Shown here piece after piece: positions 1 through 7,256 of a stretch of 64,000 nt of DNA (position 1 is the first letter of the stretch; every line of letters begins with the position of its first letter). This DNA is from Dechloromonas sp. TW-R-39-2 (GTDB lineage: Bacteria > Pseudomonadota > Gammaproteobacteria > Burkholderiales > Rhodocyclaceae). A model generated the notes under the pieces. The model saw only the letters and a list, made by a program, of their open reading frames with translations, searched no databases and had not been told where the DNA came from. The translations under genes and the position numbers were made by a program. The stretch is taken from the NCBI RefSeq assembly GCF_016864195.1, contig NZ_CP045202.1, positions 558,001 to 622,000 of the forward strand, written 5' to 3'.

Positions 1-717
1 ATGCGTTTTGTGCCGATCAAGCAGGCCGAGCAGCAGGCTGTACTGGCGCTGCATCGGGCTCGCCAAGGCTTCGTCAAAGCGAGGACAGCCCAGGCAAATC
101 AGATTCGCGGCCTGCTGGCCGAGTACGGCATCATCATTCCCCAGGGCATTGCGCACATCGGCAAGCGTCTGCCGGAGATCCTCGAAGACGGCGAGAATGG
201 CTTGCCCGGCGTCTTTCGTCAGCTAATTGCCCGTCTGGGAGACCACCTCAAGGAACTGGATCGGCAGGCCCAGGAGCTGGAAGGTCAAATCCAGGTCTGG
301 CATAGCGAGAATGCCGCCAGTCGAAAGCTCGCGCAGATACCAGGGATTGGTCCGATTACAGCCAGTGCGCTGGTGGCATCCATCGGCAATGCCCGGAACT
401 TCGAAAATGGCCGACAACTGGCAGCCTGGCTCGGGTTGGTGCCACGGCAGAACTCCAGCGGCGGCAAGCAGACCCTGCTGGGGATCAGCAAACGGGGCGA
501 TACCTATATGCGGACACTCTTGATCCACGGAGCGCGCGCCGTCATTCGGGTAGCCGAACGCAAGGCAGCCCACGCCGGGAGCTGGCTGGCAGGAGTGATG
601 GGGCGACGCAACAAGAATGTGGCTGCTGTGGCCCTGGCGAACAAGAATGCCCGGATTGTCTGGGCGCTCCTGGCCCAGGATCGGGACTACAAAGCGGATT
701 ACGGATTGACGGCATAA
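1..717 (+). CDS. IS110-family transposase, C-terminal part (cut by window start)
   Basis: The frame is open from the first base, so the true start and the N-terminal DEDD catalytic region probably lie upstream. The 238 visible residues end at TAA 715-717. They contain the C-terminal transposase_20 signature: PGIGPITASAL near residue 113, then AWLGLVPRQNSSGGK and GISKRGDTYMRTLL. IS110 transposases usually have about 330-400 residues, so roughly a third is missing. IS110/IS1111 elements move through a DEDD enzyme and lack typical terminal inverted repeats; the inverted repeats just downstream (719-790) fit an element end. Function is family knowledge; whether it is active cannot be judged here. 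Confidence 0.9.
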   Translation: MRFVPIKQAEQQAVLALHRARQGFVKARTAQANQIRGLLAEYGIIIPQGIAHIGKRLPEILEDGENGLPGVFRQLIARLGDHLKELDRQAQELEGQIQVWHSENAASRKLAQIPGIGPITASALVASIGNARNFENGRQLAAWLGLVPRQNSSGGKQTLLGISKRGDTYMRTLLIHGARAVIRVAERKAAHAGSWLAGVMGRRNKNVAAVALANKNARIVWALLAQDRDYKADYGLTA

Positions 718-718
718 A

Positions 719-790
719 CACGGGTTATCCCCCGTGCCGCAGGCCTACGGTCTAAAGGGACCTTCGGCCCACGGCCCCGTGGATAACCCT
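719..790. repeat. Nested inverted repeats after the transposase
   Basis: CACGGG (719-724) pairs with CCCGTG (731-736). GGGTTATCC (722-730) is also repeated in inverse as GGATAACCC (781-789). This could be the subterminal structure of the IS110-type element or its transcription terminator. The exact element end cannot be set without another copy. Confidence 0.5.
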
Positions 791-1353
791 GCCACTGAGC
801 AAGACAGCAGCACACTTCAAGGAGAACCACCGATTGCACAGGCAATCATGACGTGATGGCGAGATAGGTCAGACCGGGGTTGGACAAGCCTGAACTTTAC
901 AAGGCGCCTCACAGCGCGACCATCTGTTAAGGCTCCAACCAGCGTATTCCATCAGGGACGGAGGCTGTGGCCTCGATCAAAGTCCGGATCTATGGCTGCA
1001 ATCTCCACCTTACTTACCATCATCGATTGAGGGCTTGGCAAACCGGGGGCGACCATCTATGTAGAGCAGGCGTCAGGCCTTGAATAGAGCACCATCCGAA
1101 CTCTATTTAGCGCCTCGGAATCACCAATCACTCGAGAACAATAAGCGGTCATTTCTTGGTCCTGATGCGGTCGATAGCTATTCTGGCGTCACCGCATAAA
1201 TGGTCGCTGCAATATTGTGTAAAGCCTAACAAGGGCTGAATTACGACACGAGCAAAGCTTAGACCTTTATGGGCTCATTGGGTGGGCCAACCTCAGTGCC
1301 GGGATATCGGAGTAGTTCAGATGTCTGCTTTACTGCGTTGAGCAGCCTATCGT
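791..1353. other. Gene-free stretch downstream of the IS
   Basis: No reading frame with a plausible start, ribosome site and coding character was found. The first part (to roughly 1000) is probably the 3' non-coding end of the IS110-type element; the rest has no recognisable content. Confidence 0.4.
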
Positions 1354-1887
1354 TCAAACATGGGTGTATTTTGTACATTCACCGGCCAGTCGCTGACTTG
1401 CGAACCCTTCGAATACGGGCTGGAGCTTGCAATGCAAAAATGCTTCAAGCAAACCAATCGGAAAAGGCCCATGGCTTGCCTTGAGCAGAAAGTTAATCCG
1501 GGATGTGTTTTTGCATATCCATTCTCTCGTTTGATTAGCCTGTACCGTAGGTAACCAAGGGATCTCATGCTTGAGGAGCGAACCGGCCAGTGTGCTTTTT
1601 GCGGATCCCGTGTAATGCTGTGACCTATAACGCGCATTACTATTTTCTCCGGCACGCCCAACCTTTAAGCATCGATCTCCAAAGAGAAATACATAAACAG
1701 CCGCATGCCCCTTTAGCAACCTTGTTGGCGTGTGTGACGCACACAGTTTCTCAATATGAAAATCAGCGTGTGTAAGCTGAAGTCCGGCTAGTGTCGCGGC
1801 CGCCAAAAAATCTGTGAGCCAAGCATTAGTAAGCGAGTCAAGATTAGGCATTTCACTGTTTGAATGCAACGGAAGGGTATTTGTCAT
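1354..1887 (-). CDS. Hypothetical protein, possible GIY-YIG-like fold
   Basis: Predicted 177 residues from the ATG at 1887, chosen over an upstream in-frame start because the extra N-terminus is basic and low in coding character. The middle reads AVYVFLFGDRCLKVGRAG, followed by ARYRSQHYTGSA. This resembles the beta-hairpin plus GxxK/R pattern of GIY-YIG-like proteins. A conserved-looking FPIGLLEAFLHC segment follows near the C-terminus, where a GIY-YIG enzyme would carry its catalytic glutamate. It has no operon partners and sits in a gene-poor, IS-flanked strip. The GIY-YIG assignment is pattern-based inference; a nuclease role is unproven. Confidence 0.5.
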   Translation of the reverse strand: MTNTLPLHSNSEMPNLDSLTNAWLTDFLAAATLAGLQLTHADFHIEKLCASHTPTRLLKGHAAVYVFLFGDRCLKVGRAGENSNARYRSQHYTGSAKSTLAGSLLKHEIPWLPTVQANQTREWICKNTSRINFLLKASHGPFPIGLLEAFLHCKLQPVFEGFASQRLAGECTKYTHV

Positions 1888-2246
1888 GGCGGTGTCTCGT
1901 TTATGTTGCTTACGGCTTCTTTGTCGTTTAATTCCACCACAACTTGGGGCGTGCAAAGGCATTTCGGATGACAGTAACAAACGGCGCAGCAATCATTTGA
2001 ATGATAATTTAATACTCGCCGTTTGACTGAGCTGTTGCCGTTTGTAGCGCAGGAAGGGATTCGTATGCCGAATGCGTGCGACTAGCGATAAAGAGGGTTA
2101 TCACTACACAGCAGATGTTCGGCCTGATGTGGAGCTCCACATCAGGCCGACAAGCAGTCCAACTAACAATAAACCAGCTTCTACCACCTGCGAAACAACA
2201 ATCACAGGCTCGGCCGGTGTCTTTATTCACCCTAAAACATGGTGCG
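1888..2246. other. Intergenic stretch containing a long palindrome
   Basis: Between the orphan gene and gpx there is no convincing gene. The only clear structure is the perfect palindrome at 2119-2150. Short frames on both strands here lack ribosome sites and family resemblance. Confidence 0.5.
2119..2150. repeat. 32-bp perfect palindrome
   Basis: Two 16-base arms (TCGGCCTGATGTGGAG and its exact complement) abut with no spacer; the centre lies between 2134 and 2135. It could form a cruciform or serve as a bidirectional hairpin. It lies downstream of gpx (minus strand) but has no T-run, so it is not a typical terminator. Confidence 0.9.
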
Positions 2247-2786
2247 TTAAAGCAGCCCCTCAATCGTCGCAATCAGTGCTTCCGCATCCGGCTTGGTATC
2301 GGGCGCAAAGCGCCGGACGACCTGGCCGTTGCGGTCGACGAGGATTTTTTCGAAATTCCAGAGCACTTCCGGGCGCGGGGTCGGTTCGATGCCGTAGCCG
2401 CGTAGTTGTTCTTCCATGACGGGGCGTGCCTCGGTGTCCGGGTGGGCGGCGATCAGGTGGCTGTAGAGCGGGTGGCGCTCTTCACCAGTAACGACAATCT
2501 TGCTGTAGAGCGGGAAGCGGATGCCGAAATTGCTTGTGCAGAAGCTGGCGATTTCGGCGTTGCTGCCCGGTTCCTGCCCGGCGAAATCGTTGGCCGGAAA
2601 GCCGAGGACGGTGAAGCCGCGTTCGGCGTAACGTTCGTGCAGGGCTTCCAGTCCGGCGTATTGCGGTGTCAGGCCGCATTTCGAGGCGACGTTGACGATC
2701 AGCATCACCTTGCCCTGGTGCGGGCGCAGGTTGGTGGCGGTGCCGTCGATCTGCTGGAGCGGGATGTCGTAGAGTGCGTCGTTCAT
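2247..2786 (-). CDS. gpx: Glutathione peroxidase-family protein
   Basis: A 179-residue thioredoxin-fold peroxidase. The N-terminal VNVASKCGLTPQY holds the peroxidatic cysteine (about residue 37). GFPANDFAGQEPG carries the conserved glutamine, and VLWNFEK carries the tryptophan/asparagine of the catalytic tetrad. The length is normal for bacterial Gpx/BtuE. Such enzymes reduce peroxides using thioredoxin or glutathione in the cytoplasm. The gene lies on the minus strand behind the PaaY-like gene, with about 87 bases between them containing a GC palindrome, so co-transcription is uncertain. Confidence 0.93.
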   Translation of the reverse strand: MNDALYDIPLQQIDGTATNLRPHQGKVMLIVNVASKCGLTPQYAGLEALHERYAERGFTVLGFPANDFAGQEPGSNAEIASFCTSNFGIRFPLYSKIVVTGEERHPLYSHLIAAHPDTEARPVMEEQLRGYGIEPTPRPEVLWNFEKILVDRNGQVVRRFAPDTKPDAEALIATIEGLL

Positions 2787-2826
2787 GAATTGTCCTTGGC
2801 GTGTTGAGCGTTGATTTTCGGGCCTC

Positions 2827-2846
2827 TGCTGCGGTCGACCGCAGCA
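2827..2846. repeat. 20-bp palindrome with GGTCGACC core
   Basis: TGCTGCGGTC followed by its exact complement, in the gap between gpx and the PaaY-like gene. The same GGTCGACC-type core recurs in several other intergenic gaps of this window (10636, 26373, 26388; variants at 4424, 24060, 31571). Confidence 0.8.
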
Positions 2847-2873
2847 ATCAGACCATTTTCAGGCAGCCGCGTT

Positions 2874-3494
2874 TCAGCTTTTGCCGGATTTCTTCAGTTC
2901 AACGAGCGGAATCACGTCGGGAATATGGATGCGTTTGCGGTCGGCCTCGACTTCGCTCAGCGGGTTGGTTTCAACCATGGTCGCCAGGCAGCGCCGGGTC
3001 AGGTCTTGATAGGTTTTGGTGCCTTCGCTTTTCCAGGCGATTTCTTCGTCGGAGAGCGTGCGGATGACCTTGGCTGGCATGCCGGCGACCAGGCTGCGGG
3101 CCGGAATCTCGGCGCCGGCCTTGACGAAGGCACTGGCGGCGACAATGGCCGATTCGCCGATCACGGCATTGTCCATGATCACGGCATTCATGCCGATCAG
3201 GGCGTTCTTGCCGATGCGGCAGCCGTGCAATACCGCGCCATGGCCGATGTGGCCGTTTTCCTCGACCACGGTGTCGGTGCCGGGAAAGCCGTGCATCACG
3301 CAGGTGTCCTGCAGGTTGGCGCCACGTTCCAGGATCAGGCGGCCGAAATCGCCGCGCAGGCTGGCGCAGGGGCCGACGTAACAGCCCGGTCCGACGATGA
3401 CGTCGCCGATCAGCACGGCGCTGGGATGGACGAAGGCGGTGGGATCGACGACCGGTACAATGCCGTCGATGGCGTACACGCGCAGTGAATTCAT
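2874..3494 (-). CDS. paaY: PaaY-like hexapeptide-repeat protein (gamma-carbonic anhydrase superfamily)
   Basis: A 206-residue left-handed beta-helix protein. Hexapeptide turns run through [35 protein letters not shown] and [16 protein letters not shown]. Three histidines at metal-ligand positions are visible (VMHG, GHIGHG). The C-terminal extension ([15 protein letters not shown]) is typical of PaaY rather than plain gamma-carbonic anhydrases. PaaY is a thioesterase accessory to phenylacetate catabolism. It is divergent from the IclR-family gene at 3573, sharing a 78-base intergenic region, so IclR control is plausible. No other paa genes are in the window. Confidence 0.88.
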   Translation of the reverse strand: MNSLRVYAIDGIVPVVDPTAFVHPSAVLIGDVIVGPGCYVGPCASLRGDFGRLILERGANLQDTCVMHGFPGTDTVVEENGHIGHGAVLHGCRIGKNALIGMNAVIMDNAVIGESAIVAASAFVKAGAEIPARSLVAGMPAKVIRTLSDEEIAWKSEGTKTYQDLTRRCLATMVETNPLSEVEADRKRIHIPDVIPLVELKKSGKS

Positions 3495-3572
3495 GATTTG
3501 CTCCTGACAAAACGATCTGGAATTCTATAAAATAAAAGCGATTTCGTAATGCAGAATCTTCAAGGGGCGGTC

Positions 3573-4361
3573 ATGAGTGACGAAATGGAAGGCAAACACG
3601 GCGTCCAGTCGCTGGAAATCGGGATGAGCATCCTGCGCGCCATGGTCAAGGGGCAGCGCTCGATGATGCTCAAGGACATTGCGGCGGCGGCGGACATGCC
3701 GGCCTCCAAGGCGCATCGCTATCTGGTCAGCCTGATTCGTGCCGGGTTGGTTGGGCAGGACCCGCTGACTTCCCGTTACGACCTTGGGCCGTTCGCCTTG
3801 AACATCGGTCTGGTGGCGATTGACCGGCTTGACCGGGTGCGCCTCGGCCTGGCGGCCATTGCCGAGTTGCGCGACAAGATCAACGAAACGACCGCGCTTG
3901 CCGTGTGGGGCGATACCGGGCCGGTCATCGTGCGCTGGGAGCGTCCGCGCCGCCCGATCACCGTCAATGTCGTGACCGGTACGGCGCTTGATCCGCTGAC
4001 TTCGGCCAGCGGTCGGGTTTTTTCCGCCTGGTTGCCCAAGGAAACTGTTGGCCGCCTGATCGAACGTCGTCTCAAGGGGCCGGACCTGCCGCCGGAGTTG
4101 CAGACGCGCGCCGAGGTCGAAGCCATGCTGGCCCAGGTGCGGGCCGATGGTTACGCCAGCGTTTCCGGCTACCACCTGGTGCCGGGTGTGGAGGCACTGG
4201 CGGCGCCGGTCTTCAATTTCAAGAATGAAATTACCATCGCCATGCTGGTGGTTGGCGTCAAGGGTATGTTCGACATGGACCCGGCCGGGCCGGTGGTCGG
4301 GCCGCTCAAGGAGGCCGCCGCCGAATTGTCGGTTCGCCTGGGATACACCGGCAGCAACTAG
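3573..4361 (+). CDS. IclR-family transcriptional regulator
   Basis: The ATG at 3573 is preferred over the in-frame ATG at 3549 because AAGGGG lies 8 bases before it. The 262-residue protein has an N-terminal winged helix (MLKDIAAAADMPASKAHRYL) and a C-terminal IclR effector domain (LAVWGDTGPVIVRWE, LTSASGRVFSAWLP). IclR proteins are usually dimeric or tetrameric and bind small aromatic or organic acids. It sits between divergent paaY and the downstream liv-type transporter, so either may be its target. The ligand is unknown. Confidence 0.92.
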   Translation: MSDEMEGKHGVQSLEIGMSILRAMVKGQRSMMLKDIAAAADMPASKAHRYLVSLIRAGLVGQDPLTSRYDLGPFALNIGLVAIDRLDRVRLGLAAIAELRDKINETTALAVWGDTGPVIVRWERPRRPITVNVVTGTALDPLTSASGRVFSAWLPKETVGRLIERRLKGPDLPPELQTRAEVEAMLAQVRADGYASVSGYHLVPGVEALAAPVFNFKNEITIAMLVVGVKGMFDMDPAGPVVGPLKEAAAELSVRLGYTGSN

Positions 4362-4390
4362 CCAGTATCGGCTCACGTTTGCCATGACAA

Positions 4391-4415
4391 GACCCGCCAC
4401 CTGGCGGGTCTTTGC
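4391..4415 (+). terminator. Rho-independent-like terminator after the iclR gene
   Basis: GACCCGCC/GGCGGGTC (8-bp stem, 4-base loop) followed by a short T-rich tract, 30 bases after the stop codon. Confidence 0.75.
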
Positions 4416-4476
4416 ATTTGCCGCGGTCGACGCTGGTTTTTGGCAAAAAATGTCGATAAATCAGCTGGATAATTAT

Positions 4477-4514
4477 TGATACATAAGGCGCAGGAAATTT
4501 CATTATTTGTATCA
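4477..4514. promoter_or_regulatory. Inverted repeat TGATACA...TGTATCA upstream of the liv promoter
   Basis: TGATACA (4477-4483) and TGTATCA (4508-4514) are exact inverse copies about three helical turns apart and just upstream of a candidate -35 box. A regulator site is plausible (for example the neighbouring IclR protein), but this is inference only. Confidence 0.35.
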
Positions 4515-4521
4515 TTTTCCA

Positions 4522-4550
4522 TTGACAGAAGTTGTTCTGTATTTCAGAAT
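4522..4550 (+). promoter_or_regulatory. Candidate sigma70 promoter of the liv operon
   Basis: TTGACA (4522-4527), 17-base spacer, CAGAAT (4545-4550). A small inverted repeat, TTCTG-N5-CAGAA (4535-4549), overlaps the -10 box and could be an operator. Confidence 0.5.
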
Positions 4551-4612
4551 CAATTCCACTAATGTGAAGTAATACTTCCATACGGCTGCGGCCGATAACA
4601 ACAGGAGGCGAG

Positions 4613-4672
4613 ATGAACGAGAGAGCAGCGGTGCGCACGGCGGCTGCGCCGACAGGGAAGGTGGGTGTCTGA
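4613..4672 (+). CDS. 19-residue leader-like small reading frame ahead of livH
   Basis: An excellent ribosome site (AGGAGG, 4603-4608) precedes the ATG at 4613. The frame encodes 19 residues beginning MNERAAVRTAAAP, and its TGA overlaps the livH ATG (TGATG, 4670-4674). This arrangement suggests translational coupling into livH, which has only a weaker site of its own. The peptide has no known relatives that I recognise. It could be a leader or simply a coupling device. Confidence 0.5.
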   Translation: MNERAAVRTAAAPTGKVGV

Positions 4673-5547
4673 TGCTTGCCCAGTTCCTGCAATTCCTATT
4701 TTCCGGTGTCACGGTCGGTGCGACTTACGCGCTGGCCGCGCTCGGCTTCACGCTGATCTACAACGCCAGCAACGTAATCAACTTCGCCCAGGGTGAGTTC
4801 ATCATGCTCGGCGGCATGCTGGCGGTGTTCTTTACCCAGGCCGGCCTGCCTTTGCCGGTTGCGCTGGTGCTGGCTATCCTGATTCCGGCGATTGTCGGCG
4901 TGGTCGTTGAAAAACTGGCGATCGAACCGGTCAAGGGTGCCGAAACGGTCACGCTGATCATCATCACCATCGGCGCTTCGCTGGTCATTCGCGGTCTGGT
5001 CCAGGTCTGGCTCGGCAAAGGCACGCACAGCCTGCCGGCCTTCTCGGGTGACACGCCGATCGAGATTCTCGGTGCGACGCTGATGCCGCAGAGCCTGTGG
5101 GTGCTCGGCGTTACGGCGCTGGTCGTCGTCGCGCTGTGGTACTTCTTCAACCGCACGCTGCAGGGCAAGGCCATGCTGGCCACCTCGTTCAACCGTCTGG
5201 CGGCTGAACTGGTCGGGATCAACACCAGCTGGGTGCTGTTCATGAGCTTTGCCATGTCGGCCGCGCTCGGCGCGCTGGGCGGTATCTTGGTCACGCCGAT
5301 CACGCTGACTTCCTACGATGTCGGGATCATGCTCGGCCTCAAGGGCTTCGTCGCTGCAGTGGTCGGCGGTCTGGGCAATGGTCTAGGCGCAGTGCTCGGC
5401 GGCTTGCTGGTCGGTATTCTGGAAGCCATGGGGGCGGGCTACATTTCGTCGGCCTACAAGGATGCCATTCCCTTCGTGCTCATCCTGCTCATTCTCTTCT
5501 TCATGCCGCGCGGCCTGTTTGGCGGCAAATCGACGGATCGGGTGTAA
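4672..5547 (+). CDS. livH: Branched-chain amino acid-type ABC transporter permease LivH
   Basis: A 291-residue polytopic membrane protein of the LivH family. The N-terminus (FSGVTVGATYALAALGFTLIYNASNVINFAQGEF) and the FVAAVVGGLGNGLGAVLGG cytoplasmic-loop motif are characteristic. The first of four co-directional, tightly packed transporter genes (livH-livM-livG-hemerythrin/livF). No periplasmic substrate-binding protein gene is present in the cluster. Liv-type systems near aromatic pathways often import aromatic acids rather than amino acids, so the substrate is open. Confidence 0.93.
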   Translation: MLAQFLQFLFSGVTVGATYALAALGFTLIYNASNVINFAQGEFIMLGGMLAVFFTQAGLPLPVALVLAILIPAIVGVVVEKLAIEPVKGAETVTLIIITIGASLVIRGLVQVWLGKGTHSLPAFSGDTPIEILGATLMPQSLWVLGVTALVVVALWYFFNRTLQGKAMLATSFNRLAAELVGINTSWVLFMSFAMSAALGALGGILVTPITLTSYDVGIMLGLKGFVAAVVGGLGNGLGAVLGGLLVGILEAMGAGYISSAYKDAIPFVLILLILFFMPRGLFGGKSTDRV

Positions 5548-5549
5548 GC

Positions 5550-6482
5550 ATGAAAAAGAATGCCTATTTTGGCCTGTACATCGTCATGGCCATCCTTGCC
5601 GTGCTGCCTTTCGTGCTGCCCAACAGCTTCTACATGGATCTGGTGATCCGCATGGCGATCAATGCCGTGATCGTGCTCGGGCTGAATCTGCTGATCGGCT
5701 TTGCCGGCCAGATCAGTCTCGGTCATGCCGGTTTTCTGGGTATCGGCGCCTATGCCTCAGCCGTGCTGCCGACGCATTTCGGCTGGCATCCGGTGCTCGC
5801 CATGGCGGCGGGAGCTGTTGCAACCGGCATTCTGGCCGCGCTGGTCGCCCGGCCGATCTTTAAGTTGAAAGGCCACTATCTGGCAATGGCGACGCTCGGT
5901 CTCGGCATCATTCTGAGCATTGCCTTGCGCAACGAGGCTGCCTGGACGGGTGGGCCGGACGGCATGCCGGTGCCGGCGATGGCCCTGTTCGGTTTCGAGC
6001 TTTCTTCCGACAAGCAGTGGTACTGGGTGGTTGCGCTGCTGCTCTCGGTCAGTGTCTGGGCTTCGCTCAACCTGATCGATTCACCGTTCGGCCGTGCGCT
6101 GCGCGCCCTGCATGGTTCCGAAGTGGCCTCGCAGGTGGTCGGTGTCGATGTGGTGCGCTACAAGGTTGCGATTTTTGTCATGTCGGCGGTGTTCGCCAGC
6201 CTGATGGGCAGCGTCACGGCGCATTACGTGGGTTTCGTGACGCCGAATCTGGCCGATTTCTTCCACTCCATCGAACTGGTCACCATGGTCGTCATCGGTG
6301 GCATGGCTTCGGTCTATGGCTCGCTGGTTGGCGCCGTGCTGCTGACTGCATTGCCGCAGGCGCTGGCTACCTTTGAAGGCTGGGAAACCGTGGCTTTCGG
6401 TTCGATTTTAATGATCTGCATGATCTTCATGCCAAAGGGCCTGGTCCCGACGCTGGCCGCCAAGTTCGGCAAGGGAGAATGA
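5550..6482 (+). CDS. livM: Branched-chain amino acid-type ABC transporter permease LivM
   Basis: Starts 2 bases after livH ends. The 310 residues have about 8-10 hydrophobic segments. Family motifs are visible: LGLNLLIGFAGQISLGHAGF near the N-terminus and TMVVIGGMASVYGSLVGAVL near the C-terminus. It pairs with LivH to form the membrane channel. The TGA overlaps the first possible livG start. Confidence 0.93.
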   Translation: MKKNAYFGLYIVMAILAVLPFVLPNSFYMDLVIRMAINAVIVLGLNLLIGFAGQISLGHAGFLGIGAYASAVLPTHFGWHPVLAMAAGAVATGILAALVARPIFKLKGHYLAMATLGLGIILSIALRNEAAWTGGPDGMPVPAMALFGFELSSDKQWYWVVALLLSVSVWASLNLIDSPFGRALRALHGSEVASQVVGVDVVRYKVAIFVMSAVFASLMGSVTAHYVGFVTPNLADFFHSIELVTMVVIGGMASVYGSLVGAVLLTALPQALATFEGWETVAFGSILMICMIFMPKGLVPTLAAKFGKGE

Positions 6483-6484
6483 GC

Positions 6485-7246
6485 ATGGCTTTGCTCGATG
6501 TATCCAACCTTTCCATTCAGTTCGGCGGCGTCAAGGCTGTCCAGAATGTCAGTTTCAGCATTGATGCAGGCATCGTTTATGCCGTGATCGGCCCGAATGG
6601 CGCTGGCAAGACAACGTTATTCAACCTGATTACCGGGGTCTACAAGCCAACCAGCGGTGAAATCCGGCTGGAGGGCGAGTCGATCGGTGGCAAGTCGCCG
6701 AACGAACTGGCGACGCGCGGTGTGGCCCGGACTTTCCAGAACCTGCAGATTTGCATGAACATGAGTGCCATCGAGAATGTGATGGTCGGTGCTCACCTGC
6801 GGCTTGACCGCAATCTGCTCAAGGCCGCCTTGCGTTTCCCGACCCTGAAACGGCGCGATGCCGAAATGCGTCGTGAAGCGGCTGAGCTGATGGCTTTTGT
6901 CGGCCTCGAAAAATATGTCGAGGCACGGGCCGATGCGATGTCCTACGGTGCGCTCAAGCGGCTTGAAATTGCCCGTGCGCTGGCCATGAAGCCGCGCCTG
7001 ATCTTCCTCGATGAACCGGCCGCCGGTCTCAATCCGAAGGAAACCATCGAAGTCGACCATCTGGTCCGCAAAATTGCCGATTCCGGCGTGACGGTGGTGC
7101 TCGTCGAGCACGATATGAAGATGGTGATGAACCTGTCGGACCGCATCCTGGTGCTTGATTACGGCAAGAAACTGGCCGAAGGCACGGGTGAGGAAGTTCG
7201 CCGGAATCCGGACGTGATTGCTGCCTATCTCGGCGCGCACGCATAA
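6485..7246 (+). CDS. livG: Liv-type ABC transporter ATP-binding protein LivG
   Basis: Start taken at 6485, because GGGAG at 6473-6477 is well spaced from it and too close to the ATG at 6479. The 253-residue ATPase has Walker A GPNGAGKTT, Q-loop ARTFQNLQ, Walker B PRLIFLDEP and switch histidine VEHDMKM. The ABC signature reads MSYGALKRLEIARAL, slightly divergent from the usual SYGxQRRLE of LivG. It energises LivHM together with the downstream LivF fusion. Confidence 0.93.
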   Translation: MALLDVSNLSIQFGGVKAVQNVSFSIDAGIVYAVIGPNGAGKTTLFNLITGVYKPTSGEIRLEGESIGGKSPNELATRGVARTFQNLQICMNMSAIENVMVGAHLRLDRNLLKAALRFPTLKRRDAEMRREAAELMAFVGLEKYVEARADAMSYGALKRLEIARALAMKPRLIFLDEPAAGLNPKETIEVDHLVRKIADSGVTVVLVEHDMKMVMNLSDRILVLDYGKKLAEGTGEEVRRNPDVIAAYLGAHA

Positions 7247-7256
7247 GGGGAAGAAC

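Noticed and set aside
2009..2272. 87-codon minus-strand frame between gpx and the orphan gene
   Set aside because: It runs through the palindrome, has no ribosome site and no protein-like composition.
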